Source: Lentinula raphanica (taxonomy: Eukaryota; Basidiomycota; Agaricomycetes; Agaricales; Omphalotaceae). Taken from it: 64,000 nucleotides of DNA. Location: the NCBI GenBank assembly GCA_027919835.1, contig JANVFP010000019.1, positions 124,001 to 188,000 on the forward strand. Direction: 5' to 3'. The number at the start of each line of letters is the position of its first letter. The stretch's first letter is position 1. The notes under the pieces were generated by a model. The model did no database searches and was not told the origin of the DNA. It saw only the letters and a program-made list of their open reading frames with translations. The translations under genes and the position numbers were made by a program. This document shows, one piece after another, positions 10,610 through 20,128 of the stretch.

Positions 10610-11677
10610 CTACCTGAATTCCCTCGGCGAGAATCCTCTACAAAGAAAATACCCTTCATTACTTTCCTGCCTACTAGCACGCGGTTTTGTATAAATGACA
10701 TCCTTGAAATACCGTTCGAGCACCTCCCTTCTGAACCGATCCACCCTTGGATGAGCAAAATGCTTCAAAAGCAGCACTCCACCTCTCGACCGCCCGATTT
10801 CGCCTGCTGTTCGCAGGTGAACATACGCGAACTGAAACACAGCTTCGGCAACCTGGAAATTTGCTTCAGAATCGACCGTGGACACGCCGGTGATGTTGGG
10901 TGCGATGTCGGACAGGACGACATCGACTTTGAGAGGATCAGGGGCAGAGAGAGAAACGAATTGGGAGGAATCGGACGTGTCGTTCTGTATGAGAGCATGG
11001 ATCATATCTTCCGTTTGAGGATGTAGGAAATCTGCTTTTAAGGTGTAGACACCAGGGATTGGGTCCATCGGAAGCCGGTCAACGGCAATCACCTTGACAT
11101 CCGACAAGGAGGGAGGGAAAGACGATGAAAGAGTCTCAAAGTCAGCGTCAATGTTAAGAGGATCGTAAGAGTCAAGTGGTTTTGGAGACGGAGGAATTGG
11201 TTTGGGCTTTTTTGGTTTCTTCTTTCGTTTATGCCAAGTATCATCCATGTCCAAGTTATCTAGATCAGTGACTTCCGTTTCGCGCCCAAAAGCTTGATCT
11301 AAATCCTGTGGGTAGTCTCCCGATGTGTTGGCCTCCAATTGTTCCTCCCTGCCATGGACTAATTGGCTAACGACCTGACTCCATCCTCCAGGCGCTGCAC
11401 CTAAGTCGACAACGACTCGTACATCCGGTTTGAGAAGGAAATTATCGTATTTGTCGTGAATTTCTATGAGCTTGAATGCTGAGCGCGAACGGAAGGATAG
11501 TGGAGAGATATTTGAACCCAGAACACTCGTGTTCTTTATGGAGATCACATCAGCTCCTAGAGAGCGTTGTTTAACGAAAGGATCTCTGGATTGTCGTCGA
11601 AGCCATTCTGTAGACGATTTCTTTGTTTTCACGCCAAAGGATGGTGAGGATGGAGTGAAAGGGAGTCTCAAGGTCAT
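10610..11677 (-). CDS. MRM2: Mitochondrial rRNA 2'-O-methyltransferase, MRM2/FtsJ family
   Basis: This is an S-adenosylmethionine-dependent ribose methyltransferase of the RrmJ/FtsJ family, most like MRM2. MRM2 methylates the A-loop uridine of the large mitochondrial rRNA. The single exon gives 355 aa from the ATG at 11677. The family's catalytic K-D-K-E tetrad is visible: K69 in SRSAFKLIEI, D257 in VVLSDIAPN, K305 in LLLKHFAHP and E341 in SNEGYFLC. SAM motif I, DLGAAPGGW, lies at residues 91-99. An insertion of roughly 80 residues with a KRKKKPKKPKP stretch separates motif I from the next core strand, making the protein longer than bacterial RrmJ. The frame stays open 18 codons upstream without an ATG. 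The neighbouring flavoprotein gene is divergent, sharing a 413-bp promoter region. Confidence 0.88.
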   Translation of the reverse strand: MTLRLPFTPSSPSFGVKTKKSSTEWLRRQSRDPFVKQRSLGADVISIKNTSVLGSNISPLSFRSRSAFKLIEIHDKYDNFLLKPDVRVVVDLGAAPGGWSQVVSQLVHGREEQLEANTSGDYPQDLDQAFGRETEVTDLDNLDMDDTWHKRKKKPKKPKPIPPSPKPLDSYDPLNIDADFETLSSSFPPSLSDVKVIAVDRLPMDPIPGVYTLKADFLHPQTEDMIHALIQNDTSDSSQFVSLSAPDPLKVDVVLSDIAPNITGVSTVDSEANFQVAEAVFQFAYVHLRTAGEIGRSRGGVLLLKHFAHPRVDRFRREVLERYFKDVIYTKPRASRQESNEGYFLCRGFSPREFR

Positions 11678-12090
11678 AGCCGGAAATTTCCCGCGTATGA
11701 CGCTCTGAGCCGTAGAGAATCGCGTAATCAAGTTTACCTAACTGCCGCCTGTGAAGCTCACCAAAGGTTTTTCTCGTCAGATCGTTTCTTCAACTTTTTT
11801 TTCCCTCAGAGCGTTTTCCAGCCATTTCTTGTTCTACGTTTCATTTGAAATCACCTTTGACAATGCTCAAATCAATGTTCACTGAACGCTCGCTATGTGT
11901 TCAACCCACGGAAGGCGCCCGGAACGTCCACGGAAGATCGTAAAAGTCTTCGGTGAATGCGTGTCATTGGGCGCGCTCAGTGCGGCGGATGTATGTATAT
12001 AAGAGAGACATTTGTAGGGCATCCTCCAACAATCTACATCGCAACTCTCAAACATCACACTCGAACATCTAATTTCAATTCACAAACACA
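11678..12090. promoter_or_regulatory. Divergent promoter region with TATA box for the hydroxylase gene
   Basis: This sequence separates the starts of the minus-strand methyltransferase and the plus-strand FAD hydroxylase. TATATAAG at 11996-12003 lies about 88 bp before the hydroxylase ATG and is well placed for its transcription start. No comparable TATA box is seen for the methyltransferase, as is common for housekeeping genes. The stretch also contains an ATTGG (inverted CCAAT) motif near 11966. Confidence 0.5.
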
Positions 12091-14363
12091 ATGTCCAACC
12101 CAAGTGTACTCATCGTATGTTCATCGATAACAACTTCATCTCCCAGTTCTGATTCATTCACAGGTTGGTGCTGGTCCTACAGGTTCGTCATTCAACTCTA
12201 TCGAGGCAAAGCTCTCAATATTCCTCCAGGTCTTTTCCATGCACTCACACTTTTGCGCAACGGGGTTTCCGTAAGAATTATCGAGAAGCAGGACGCATTC
12301 CAAGTTGGAACTCGTGGATGTGGAATCCAGGTGAGTATGCTTAATGCAAGCGGAATCTTATGGATAACCTGATTCACGTCTGTTCAGCCTAGGACCATCG
12401 AAATGTACAAACTTCTCGGTCTCCTGCCTGACCTTCTCGAAGTCAAGACTGATCCCTTCCCCGTCGTCAAATTCCCTTCTCCTCAAGGTAGTAATGAAGA
12501 TGGACAAGTAATTCCTATGGTGGAGAAAGTGGCGAACACGCCTTCTCGTCCGATCGTATGTGCAATCTATTCTTATACATATCGTTTTTGTTCAAGCTGA
12601 CCTCTTTGAACTTGGCTAGAACACCGGTTATATGCTGATGCAAGAACGACAAGAAAACCTTCTCCGTACCCGCCTCGACAAAGATTACGGTCTCACTGTC
12701 GAACTCAGTACCGAATTGCGCTCGTTCGAAGAACACGACGACCACGTTATCGCGCACATCATTAAGCGTACCCCAGATTCCGATCAAGTCACTGAAGAAA
12801 CCCTCCGAGTTGATTTCCTAGTCGGTGCGGACGGAGGAAGAAGCACTATCCGTAAGCAGCTCGGGTTGGCGTTTGCAGGTGACGATTCGGAAAGCTTGAA
12901 GGAAATTGGAATGATAGTAGGAGATATCGAAACACTCGAAGGGACATTGGATCAGAAGGTTGGTGCAGGTTTGGTTTGTCCAGTCAGATTTCTCAACTTA
13001 TCATGATATGCACAGATTTGGCGTATGTGGGGTGACACTACAAGCAATATGTGCGTATCATCCATTACTCCATCATCATTATTTACCCTGCTATATAGGC
13101 TCTCTCTTCGCCCGTGCTCTATCCCAGGAAAATCACACCATAATTTCTTCATCGGCGGGGTCGACGTCGATCTCGAGAAAGTCGTGTCTAGCAGAGACGA
13201 GGTAGTTGCTACTATACGTGCTATCACTGGACGTGATGATCTCAAGTTCGGTAAGGTCCTTAACATGGGCATATGGAGGTGAGATATCACTGTGTTGACC
13301 TTGGTTTCGATGAATGTTTCAACGCTTTCGCAGGCCCAACATTCGAATGGCCAGTAGTTTCGGCAAAGGAAGAGTTTTCATCGCTGGAGGTTAGCCCTTA
13401 CATCGCTTCTGGTTATGAAAGCCCTTACTGACTCCGGCTTTGCTAGACGCCGCTCATGTGCACAGTCCAACTGGAGGCCAGGTTGGTGTTTTGCTACCTC
13501 TTTACTGTGAATCGTCTCCTGATCCTTCTCTCTATTCAAGGGCATGAATTCCGGTGTACAGGATGCTGTAAGTCCTTCTCAGGTGTCTCGTCATAACAGG
13601 TTGCTTACTGCTTACATTCCTTCAACAGATCAACCTCGGTTGGAAACTCGCCCTCGTATCCAAAAAACTCTCTCCTCTTTCCCTCCTCGACTCTTATACC
13701 GCCGAACGCGTTCCGGTCATCGCCACCATGCTATCAAAAACCACAGAGCTCTTCCACAAAACCTTCCAGCCCGCGTCTCACCAACAAATGGCCGAAGGCT
13801 GGCGAAGAGGGTACGAGCTTCGAATGTTCGGTGTGAACTACCGAAGGAGTGGTATTACTCTGGACGAGAAATACTCCTACACGGAGGACGAGACGGTGGA
13901 CCCCTATCGATCCGGAGACGATGCGACTGTGAGAGCAGGAGACAGGGCTCCGGATGCACCGCAGTTGGCTCGAGTTGGACAGACTGCGCATACGACATTA
14001 CTCGATATCTTTAACCCTGCGTATCACACCCTCCTCGTGTTCGCCGAGCCGAATCAGCACAAGGAGGCGATTGAGAATATCTTCGCAGGTGTCCGTGGTC
14101 TTTCCAAACTCAAAGACGTCCTTAAGACCGTCGTTGTCTTACCTCAAGGGTCTCCTTCGACCAACTTGAACGCATCATCTCTTTCCCCCGCGGACACTGT
14201 GGTGCTCCTCGATACCGAAGGCTACGCCTACAAACATTATGATGTTGCGACGGAGTCTCAGCGGCCGACTGTCTTCATTGTGAGGCCGGATGGGTTCATT
14301 GGTGGTTTGGTTTATGGCGTGGAGGGTATCAAGAAATACCTTGGGTTGATCTTTGATCTTTGA
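12091..14363 (+). CDS. FAD-dependent aromatic monooxygenase (phenol hydroxylase-like)
   Basis: This is a class A flavoprotein hydroxylase of the PHBH/phenol 2-monooxygenase group, which uses NAD(P)H and O2 to hydroxylate aromatic rings. Eleven exons can be read: 12091-12114, 12164-12182, 12230-12330, 12388-12555, 12620-12958, 13016-13050, 13099-13278, 13334-13389, 13447-13481, 13541-13567 and 13629-14363. They encode 572 aa. The N-terminal Rossmann motif VGAGPTG is at residues 9-15. The DG motif VGADGGRSTIRK lies near 172 and the second FAD motif GDAAHVHSPTGGQGMN near 307. The last ~170 residues look like the thioredoxin-fold C-terminal domain of phenol hydroxylases. It is the left edge of the putative peptide cluster and is convergent with the dioxygenase. 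A catabolic role in aromatic degradation is the alternative. Confidence 0.88.
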
Positions 14364-14736
14364 AGTCGATGTAGTATGTCTACCGCATAATTTCTCTACT
14401 TCTTCGTAATGGTTGTAGGAATAGGCGGTCATAATTGAAGAGAGAATATGTACTAGAGAATATGTACTACCTATAGTGCTAAGTGGACTGTTTAGAAATA
14501 GTTTCTGTCGAATTGCGAAGCTGACTCTTTGAATGACCATCACTCTAACTATGTATTTCTCCATACACACTGACTTGCGGTCACTGAGGACTAGCTATAG
14601 TGAACTCAGGTAGAGCCGGAGCAAACAAAGCACGACTTAGCACGTTTGAAAATTGAAACGTTTTCCCCAAGAACCGCTGTCTTCGTACATTTTATTTGAG
14701 TATGTAAGTACATTTTGTACACAAGAACCTCGGTCC
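14364..14736. other. Convergent 3' region
   Basis: This is 3' flank shared by the hydroxylase and the dioxygenase. It contains a short direct repeat of AGAGAATATGTACTA around 14440-14470. No gene is seen. Confidence 0.4.
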
Positions 14737-16283
14737 TCAATAAGCAAATCCTGCTGTCGGCAATCCATCCGGGAAAAATTTTTGGAACAGCGCCGGATAA
14801 TGTCGTTGGGCCACATCAGGGTGACTTCTACACATCGCGATCAACAGTCTCAGTCTGCGACATGGAGAAGCACTATGTAATAAAAGTTGCTCACTTTACT
14901 CTACCCATGAGCTGCACCATTCCCGAAGGCTGACTCTCAAACTCCGAATAGTTCACAGCTAACAAGAAGTAGAATGATTCAATGAATGCAGACAGATCCA
15001 GCAAAGTGACCACGTACAATCTGTCTGAGAAAGACTCCCTCTTTCATTCCGAAGCTTCAATATTTCGGGTGGAACTGGATGTAGTCACATAGGATAGATA
15101 GGATAGATAGTGAACAAGTCGCCATCAATCAACATCTGTAAAGGAAAAGTCTCTTACATTCTATCTCATATTCAGGATCTCTCACTCTAACGTCCAGTGC
15201 AATGTTATGGAAAAACGGGACACTAAATCTGGGGCTCGAAGAACCAACAGGGGGAGAAAGTACACGATGAGATGTAGCCCGTACAATTCCCTTGGTTGCA
15301 AATTCGAGGGCTGCAAACCTTCAGTCCAAGCAAAGAAAGTATGAGAACGAAGGAGTTACATACTAACCTCTGCCAAAGTTTATCTTAGGAAGAAATTCGT
15401 GAACAATCAGAAGCAGATAATCAGCCTGAGGGTGAATGACATCACATACAACGAACGTCCCAGGAATCGGAGGTGCGTCGATCCAGTTCCCAGTCAAGTT
15501 TTGGACTTGAAGTCCAGGATGCGGAGAGGCTTGAAGGAGCTGTAGTGAAGCACTTAGTAGGTCTACCGTCTAGTAGACGATTCTAATTAAGCACAATGAC
15601 AACGATGCTTACAATGGTAAGAAAGCCTGCGTCGTAATGAGGTCCAACGCCTTGGTTTGATATAGAACGCTCGCTTGGTACAGGATACTGAACGACCTTG
15701 CCGCGGTGCTGCATACGGTCAGGGGTATCGTAAAAACGCGAGAGTCCATCCGGCGGTAGGCCTAGTGCCTCCGCGATGAGGGTGATGAAGGTTGTGCCTA
15801 ATGCTGCGACTTGGGTCAGATAGTTCTTCATGGTTTGTTGGAAACCGGGGATGAGCGATTCGTCGGGGTACTGGATTCGATATATGATCAGCCATAAATA
15901 CAGGTGTAAGAATAAGTCTGATACACACTTGAGATGGACCCCCATCGCGATACATGATCAGTAGCAATATCGAACTGCTCTCTATAGTCTGTCTTTCCCT
16001 TCGTCAGCTCTGCGCCTAACCTCGAATACCCCAGAAAATGCGGAGAATTCGCCATCCGAATCTTGTCCTTTTCGTCTTGCGGTAGATCAAACAATTTGGG
16101 TATATAGCTCTTCAAGCTCTCAACAAGCGCTTGATCAATCACAGCATCGGTGTTGGAAAGGTAGAGGAATCCGACGTTGATAAGAGCGTTACGGAGATTG
16201 AGAATGAACGTTGGTTTGGTAGAGCTTGAGAGAGCGAGGGAATAATCGAGAACAGGGATTGAAGAGAAATTCTTGCTTGACAT
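14737..16283 (-). CDS. 2-oxoglutarate/Fe(II)-dependent dioxygenase (isopenicillin N synthase-like)
   Basis: This is a non-haem iron oxygenase of the IPNS/2OG-Fe(II) family, acting in the cytosol on a small molecule or peptide. Eight exons, in reading order, are 16283-15927, 15870-15613, 15539-15450, 15383-15368, 15310-15158, 15074-15018, 14958-14895 and 14827-14737. They encode 361 aa, normal for the family. The N-terminal DIOX_N region starts IPVLDYS. Iron ligands are H197 and D199 (GPHYDAGF) and H255 (ATSHRV). The 2OG-binding R-x-S is R268-S270 in PRFSVPFF. The conserved tail runs from FPPEILKLRNERG to SHPDVAQRHYPALF. The start at 16283 was preferred over an in-frame upstream Met. One donor (GTGTAT at 15926) is atypical but is the only one that keeps frame. 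Its place between the hydroxylase and the KEP-like precursor suggests a tailoring role. Confidence 0.87.
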
Positions 16284-16839
16284 GATGGAGAGAATGACTG
16301 GGAAGCTGGGAAGTTGACAAACGCCAGTAAACATATGAGAATTGTGGTAGCATGACGCGATTTGTAGTCATGTCGTGGTTGCTTGTAGGTTTTGCGTTGC
16401 GTGGAGGTCGAGGATAAGACTGAAGTTTGTATCGTTTCGTTCAGCCCGACGATGACGAGCGTAAGTTCTAGGCAGTGAATTTGTAACCTTTTGTAACCTG
16501 CATGTGTACAAGGGTTGTGGTCAAGCGCTCTGGAGTTTGGAAATTGGGGATCGTAGCCCCTAACCCTAAAATCCGTGGCGCTCCCCGCAAATAGGCAAAT
16601 TCCGGCAAATTCCGCTTCAGCGCCTCAACTTCAACTTCCTTCAGTCTTGCTGCTTGCACTTCATACGGGGATTTCTCAAACTCTGTTATATTTTTACAAA
16701 ACAGGATTCAACATACTAGAACTCCGAAAACGGGTGGAATTCCATCTGGTTCTGTTCAATACATGGTTATGAATATCTCGGTATTACACAGTTACAATCC
16801 TCATCCATGGACCATACGGGCGTACTGATTCCTTCAATT
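16284..16839. other. No gene recognised
   Basis: This stretch lies between the dioxygenase start and the precursor stop. It contains one CCCTAACCCTAA-like stretch around 16559-16570, probably by chance. Otherwise it is unique sequence without a supported gene. Confidence 0.4.
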
Positions 16840-17290
16840 TCAGTCCAGATCCCCCTGAGACGGTTCTTTACCATTCCCTGCAAACGCTCTTTCCTCCAAA
16901 CCCGGTTCTACGTCAAGACTGCCAAAATTTCTCCGATCAATATCGCCTTGCGATGGCTCTCCGCCGTTAGCTGCGAAGGATCTTCCGCTCAAATCCTCTA
17001 GCGAAGGCTCATCCCGGCAGCCTGCAAAAGCTCTTCGAGCGATATCGGCAGGTGACGACTCTTCTTCACCGTCGTCTGTGACAGCTCTACATATCTCTAG
17101 ACTTTCTGTCAAAGAATTGCACTTTGTACCACATGGTTCTGCGGGACTCACTAGACCTGGTGACTACACGAATGTTTACATTGAGACATGAAGAAAACTG
17201 CGATACTAGAACGGAAAACTCACCGATAGGCTTCGCGTATGCAGAAGCGATAATACTGGCAGCAAGGAGAACAGGTATGATCTGAACCAT
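16840..17290 (-). CDS. Secreted Kex2-type repeat precursor, candidate RiPP precursor
   Basis: I infer a ribosomal peptide precursor. Two exons (17290-17224 and 17156-16840, with a 67-nt intron) give 127 aa. Residues 1-19 form a signal peptide: a hydrophobic VLLAASIIASA core ending AYA before KP. Residues 24-64 are a Cys-containing (C31, C35, C45) acidic leader. Four diverged repeats follow, each starting [A/S/N]F[A/G] and containing EP: AFAGCRDEPSLEDLSG (65-80), SFAANGGEPSQGDID (82-96), NFGSLDVEPGLEE (99-111) and AFAGNGKEPSQGDLD (113-127). They are preceded by RR (63-64), R81, RR (97-98) and R112. Two separators are dibasic Kex2 sites and two are single Arg, so processing at the latter is less certain. 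The repeat layout and the neighbouring UstYa-type genes match fungal KEP/dikaritin precursors. The core peptide and modifications are unknown. Confidence 0.72.
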
Positions 17291-17682
17291 ATGGAAGGCT
17301 GGAGGTACGTCCCACAAGGAGTTTGTGTCCTATATAGCTATTTCCCAGCAAAGTTCCCATTTCGGATATTAGCTGCTTCAACAATATTCACTGACTCCCG
17401 TGGGTCACGAACCGCAAAGTTGAACCGGATCTTTCCTCAAATTTTGTTGCGTGTACCTTCGTACCCTATGATGATAGATGATGATAGAAGCACCTCGAAG
17501 GATAAGGCTACTATACAATGATTCTACCGTCGATCACGGTTGCCGAAGAACATCTGGAAGAAGACTTCTGGATTCTGACCAACTATCAATAATCAGACTG
17601 TGGAAAATCTGGCATTGTGATTATCTTCAACGAGCTTTATTCCTGCCTCAGGATACCGTATCGCTCTTGCTCACTCCCCTCC
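17291..17682. promoter_or_regulatory. Bidirectional promoter between precursor and UstYa-like gene
   Basis: These 392 bp separate the starts of the minus-strand precursor and the plus-strand UstYa-like gene, so the two may share regulation. TATATAG at 17331-17337 is placed about 40 bp from the precursor ATG and can serve the minus strand. No clear TATA box precedes the plus-strand gene. Confidence 0.45.
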
Positions 17683-18374
17683 ATGATTTCCATCCCTTCC
17701 CATCAATCTCTATGGTTCATTGTCTTGATCTCCTTTCTCCTCACCTCTATGCTCAATGTTTACAGTATACATAAGATACGCACCTCCCAAGGTGAGTTCC
17801 ACACCGAGTCCGACCCCTCAATCTGAGTCCATACTGAACACTACATGTACAACCAGCAGTACAAAATCCACCCATGATCCCCCTCGCATCGGAACTACCA
17901 CTCCCACTCAACCCCGTCGTTCTCAACTTCCTATTCGCTCAACACTATGAAATCACCAACGACACCGAATGGGCTACTCTCATACCGGACAAAGGTACCC
18001 ATGTACACCTCCCATCGCACCATTCTAGTCAAGAATTCGAAGTCGCCTTGTATCACGACCTCCACTGTCTAAACATCATCCGCTCCGTCTTCGTTTCCAT
18101 GCGTGACGGCTCCACTGCCCATTCCCCCGAAGCAGAACAATGCCTAGGGACCATTCGACAAGCCATCTTATGCACTGCAGACGTTACACTTGAGCCTGCG
18201 GAACTCGTCTGCTATGATGATGATGAGTCTGACGGTGGACTCGAGGAGGAGGAGAAGGAGTGGTGCACCAATGTGGGACCTGAGGCATCTGGGAATAATG
18301 TGGATCATCGATGTCGTGATTGGGTTCAGGTGAGGGAGTTTGTAGAGAAGAATCAGAGGAATCAGAATGATTGA
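17683..18374 (+). CDS. DUF3328/UstYa-like oxidase A
   Basis: UstYa-family proteins are membrane-anchored enzymes that carry out oxidative cyclisation or crosslinking of fungal RiPPs. Two exons (17683-17791 and 17857-18374) encode 208 aa. The acceptor could equally be three bases later. A single membrane segment, WFIVLISFLLTSMLNVYSI, lies at about residues 11-29. The family HxxHC motif is intact as HDLHC at 103-107. The second copy, expected before LRQxxxC, is degenerate: EAEQC at 128-132 followed by IRQAILC. The C-terminal family signature CRDWVQVREFVEKN is present, preceded by an acidic DDDESDGGLEEEEKE insertion. It is divergent from the precursor gene, as expected for co-regulated partners. 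Loss of two histidines in the second motif raises the question of whether it acts alone or as a partner of copy B. Confidence 0.83.
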
Positions 18375-18956
18375 GGATGGATGGGACACCAATTGGTTAC
18401 ATTGAGTTCGAGGCCATATGTGACCTTCGGACTATCTGGGCCTTGTGTACTAGTTCTGATTTCATTAGAGATAGCAGATAGTAAAATAGTATGGGACGGG
18501 TCGGGAACAGACTCGACTGTACCATATGCCACAGCACATGTGTGAATACTCAGTACTCAGTACTCAGCACTCAAAGCGGATTCAAGGGAAATTAAAAGGA
18601 GTTTGTAGAAAGCAAAACAGGGATTTGTGTTTCCGGATATAACAGGAAATTTAAGACATCCATGATGAGTCCATCTGCTGGAGGAGTAGCGATCAGATAG
18701 CACTCCAACTTCACTGAGTCCGAGGAAGAATAGTGACTCAGGCTTGTATTGAGTAAGTATATGTTCTTGGGCTGATTTAGCAGGAGCATATGAATTCCGA
18801 AGATACTGAACGCGCGATGATAGCACTGGATAGATAGCAGATGATCAAACTTGGTGAGAAGACCCCCACTCCTGGCGCTGAGGCCCAGGAGAGCTCAATC
18901 TTTGACCATATCATTCATTCATTTCAAGATTGATTTCGAGTCTGATAACACAAGTT
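18375..18956. other. No gene recognised
   Basis: This is the convergent 3' region of the UstYa-like gene A and the SnoaL-like gene. It includes a short triplicated ACTCAGTACTCAGTACTCAGCACTCA run at about 18547-18572. No coding region is supported. Confidence 0.4.
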
Positions 18957-19400
18957 CTAGTGTTGGCCAGCAGCAGTATCTGGTGGCAGCGCATTATCAG
19001 CCACACTACTCACAAACCACTTCCCATCCACCTTCGCGAAACTCCAGATATCCGTCCCAACATGATCCACCTTGTCGTCGATCAGAAAGTCGTAAGGGGT
19101 CCAGAGCATCGCGATATTCGTGTCGATTCTCACGATGGGTTGGCCCGAAATCCGTTCTTCGATCTTCTTCGGAGAGTCAAACGGTATACGCTCAACAACC
19201 CCAGTGAGAGTGGTGAATATCGGGGCACCGTTTCGCATGAGAACGGCTCCTCCGGAGGGTAATATCTGGGCTTCCATCAAGGCTTTGTCTCGTGCCCCGA
19301 TGCCGTTGAGAAAGTTCTCTGCTACGTCGAGGATGGCAAGTTCTTCGGCTGAGAAGGCTGAACGATCATAGAGATGGATTGTTTGCACGATGATAGACAT
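18957..19400 (-). CDS. NTF2/SnoaL-like protein
   Basis: This 147-aa protein looks like a SnoaL/NTF2-fold (DUF4440-like) protein: an N-terminal helix FSAEELAILDVAENFLNGIG, a DK alternation, strands, and the final VGTDIWSFAKVDGKWFVSSV hairpin typical of the cone fold. Members include cyclases, isomerases and carriers, so the reaction cannot be told from sequence. The ATG at 19400 directly follows a good acceptor (CCTTCAG) paired with donor GTAAGT near 19466. An intron therefore either interrupts the 5' UTR or joins an upstream coding exon. A TATTTAATA motif near 19526-19536 would suit a promoter just upstream, favouring the UTR model. It lies within the candidate peptide cluster, next to the UstYa-type genes. 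Confidence 0.68.
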   Translation of the reverse strand: MSIIVQTIHLYDRSAFSAEELAILDVAENFLNGIGARDKALMEAQILPSGGAVLMRNGAPIFTTLTGVVERIPFDSPKKIEERISGQPIVRIDTNIAMLWTPYDFLIDDKVDHVGTDIWSFAKVDGKWFVSSVADNALPPDTAAGQH

Positions 19401-19738
19401 CTGAAGGGGAAGGGGGGTGGCTTGTGGTTCTGATAGCTTTCTGAAAGGAGTCGAGAAGGACTTACGATTTCACGCCAGACGCCAGATGGGGTGGTGGTGT
19501 CAAAGAGAAAAAGCGATCCGAGGGCAAATATTAAATACACTCAGTTTGATGCAGGTGAGTCAAAGATTCGACGATTCGAACAGCTTCGAAAAGATCACTC
19601 TGATTTTCGGTTCCGGCCACGAGATACTCTATCAATCATCTTCAGACAACAGGATGTTTGTAAATATCTACGGTTTAACATTCTCGATATCACATATCAT
19701 GACCTGCTGAAGCTAGAAGAACATCAGTTCGAAATATA

Positions 19739-20047
19739 TCACGAAACAATCCAACGACGGTACATACGCAAACGCAGCCCAACGTAGGGGTCAGGGCGAG
19801 AGAGATCAGAAAGATCGTCCCTGGTAAGGACCTTGAACGGTATGTCCACATTCGTTGAAAGATTATTGACTTTCACAGTCGTTGTGAGGGCGAGAAGCAG
19901 GTTCAAGAGAGCTAGAGCTAGCACGATGATGACCAGATAGCGCTCGATAGTTCCAAGTCTATGCCGTTTGGACTCGGATGTAAGCGATTTCTCGCTTTCC
20001 AAGTCGATGTCTTGCGGAAGAGGTTCGTACGACGAGACCAGACCCAT
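19739..20047 (-). pseudogene. Orphan UstYa-like N-terminus (truncated or divergent)
   Basis: The first ~90 residues are a recognisable UstYa/DUF3328 N-terminus. They comprise a cytosolic start MGLVSSYEPLPQD, one membrane segment YLVIIVLALALLNLLLAL, and the juxtamembrane signature LSRPDPYVGL. The catalytic HxxHC region should follow but is absent on this strand before the next gene; the frame stops 10 residues after the signature. No splice from the region joins it to a DUF3328 core. It could be a remnant left by deletion, a short protein with its own role, or an N-terminal anchor spliced over about 215 nt onto the SnoaL-like gene. The last is possible in frame but needs an unusually long intron. 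It lies 81 bp downstream of UstYa-like gene B. Confidence 0.55.
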
Positions 20048-20128
20048 GGTGGTTCAATGGTGGTGCCCGGTGAGAACGCAGAGGTTCATTGACTGATGGG
20101 CCTTATAACATTCGTAGAAAGAAGTGTT

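Noticed and set aside
16556..16572. Telomere-like CCCCTAACCCTAAA stretch
   Set aside because: Only about two units are present in otherwise unique sequence between normal genes. This is too short to call an interstitial telomere.
19401..19540. Coding extension of the SnoaL-like protein upstream of its ATG
   Set aside because: The upstream frame has no ATG and a stop just before it. A TATA-like motif in the same place suits a 5' UTR with an intron better.
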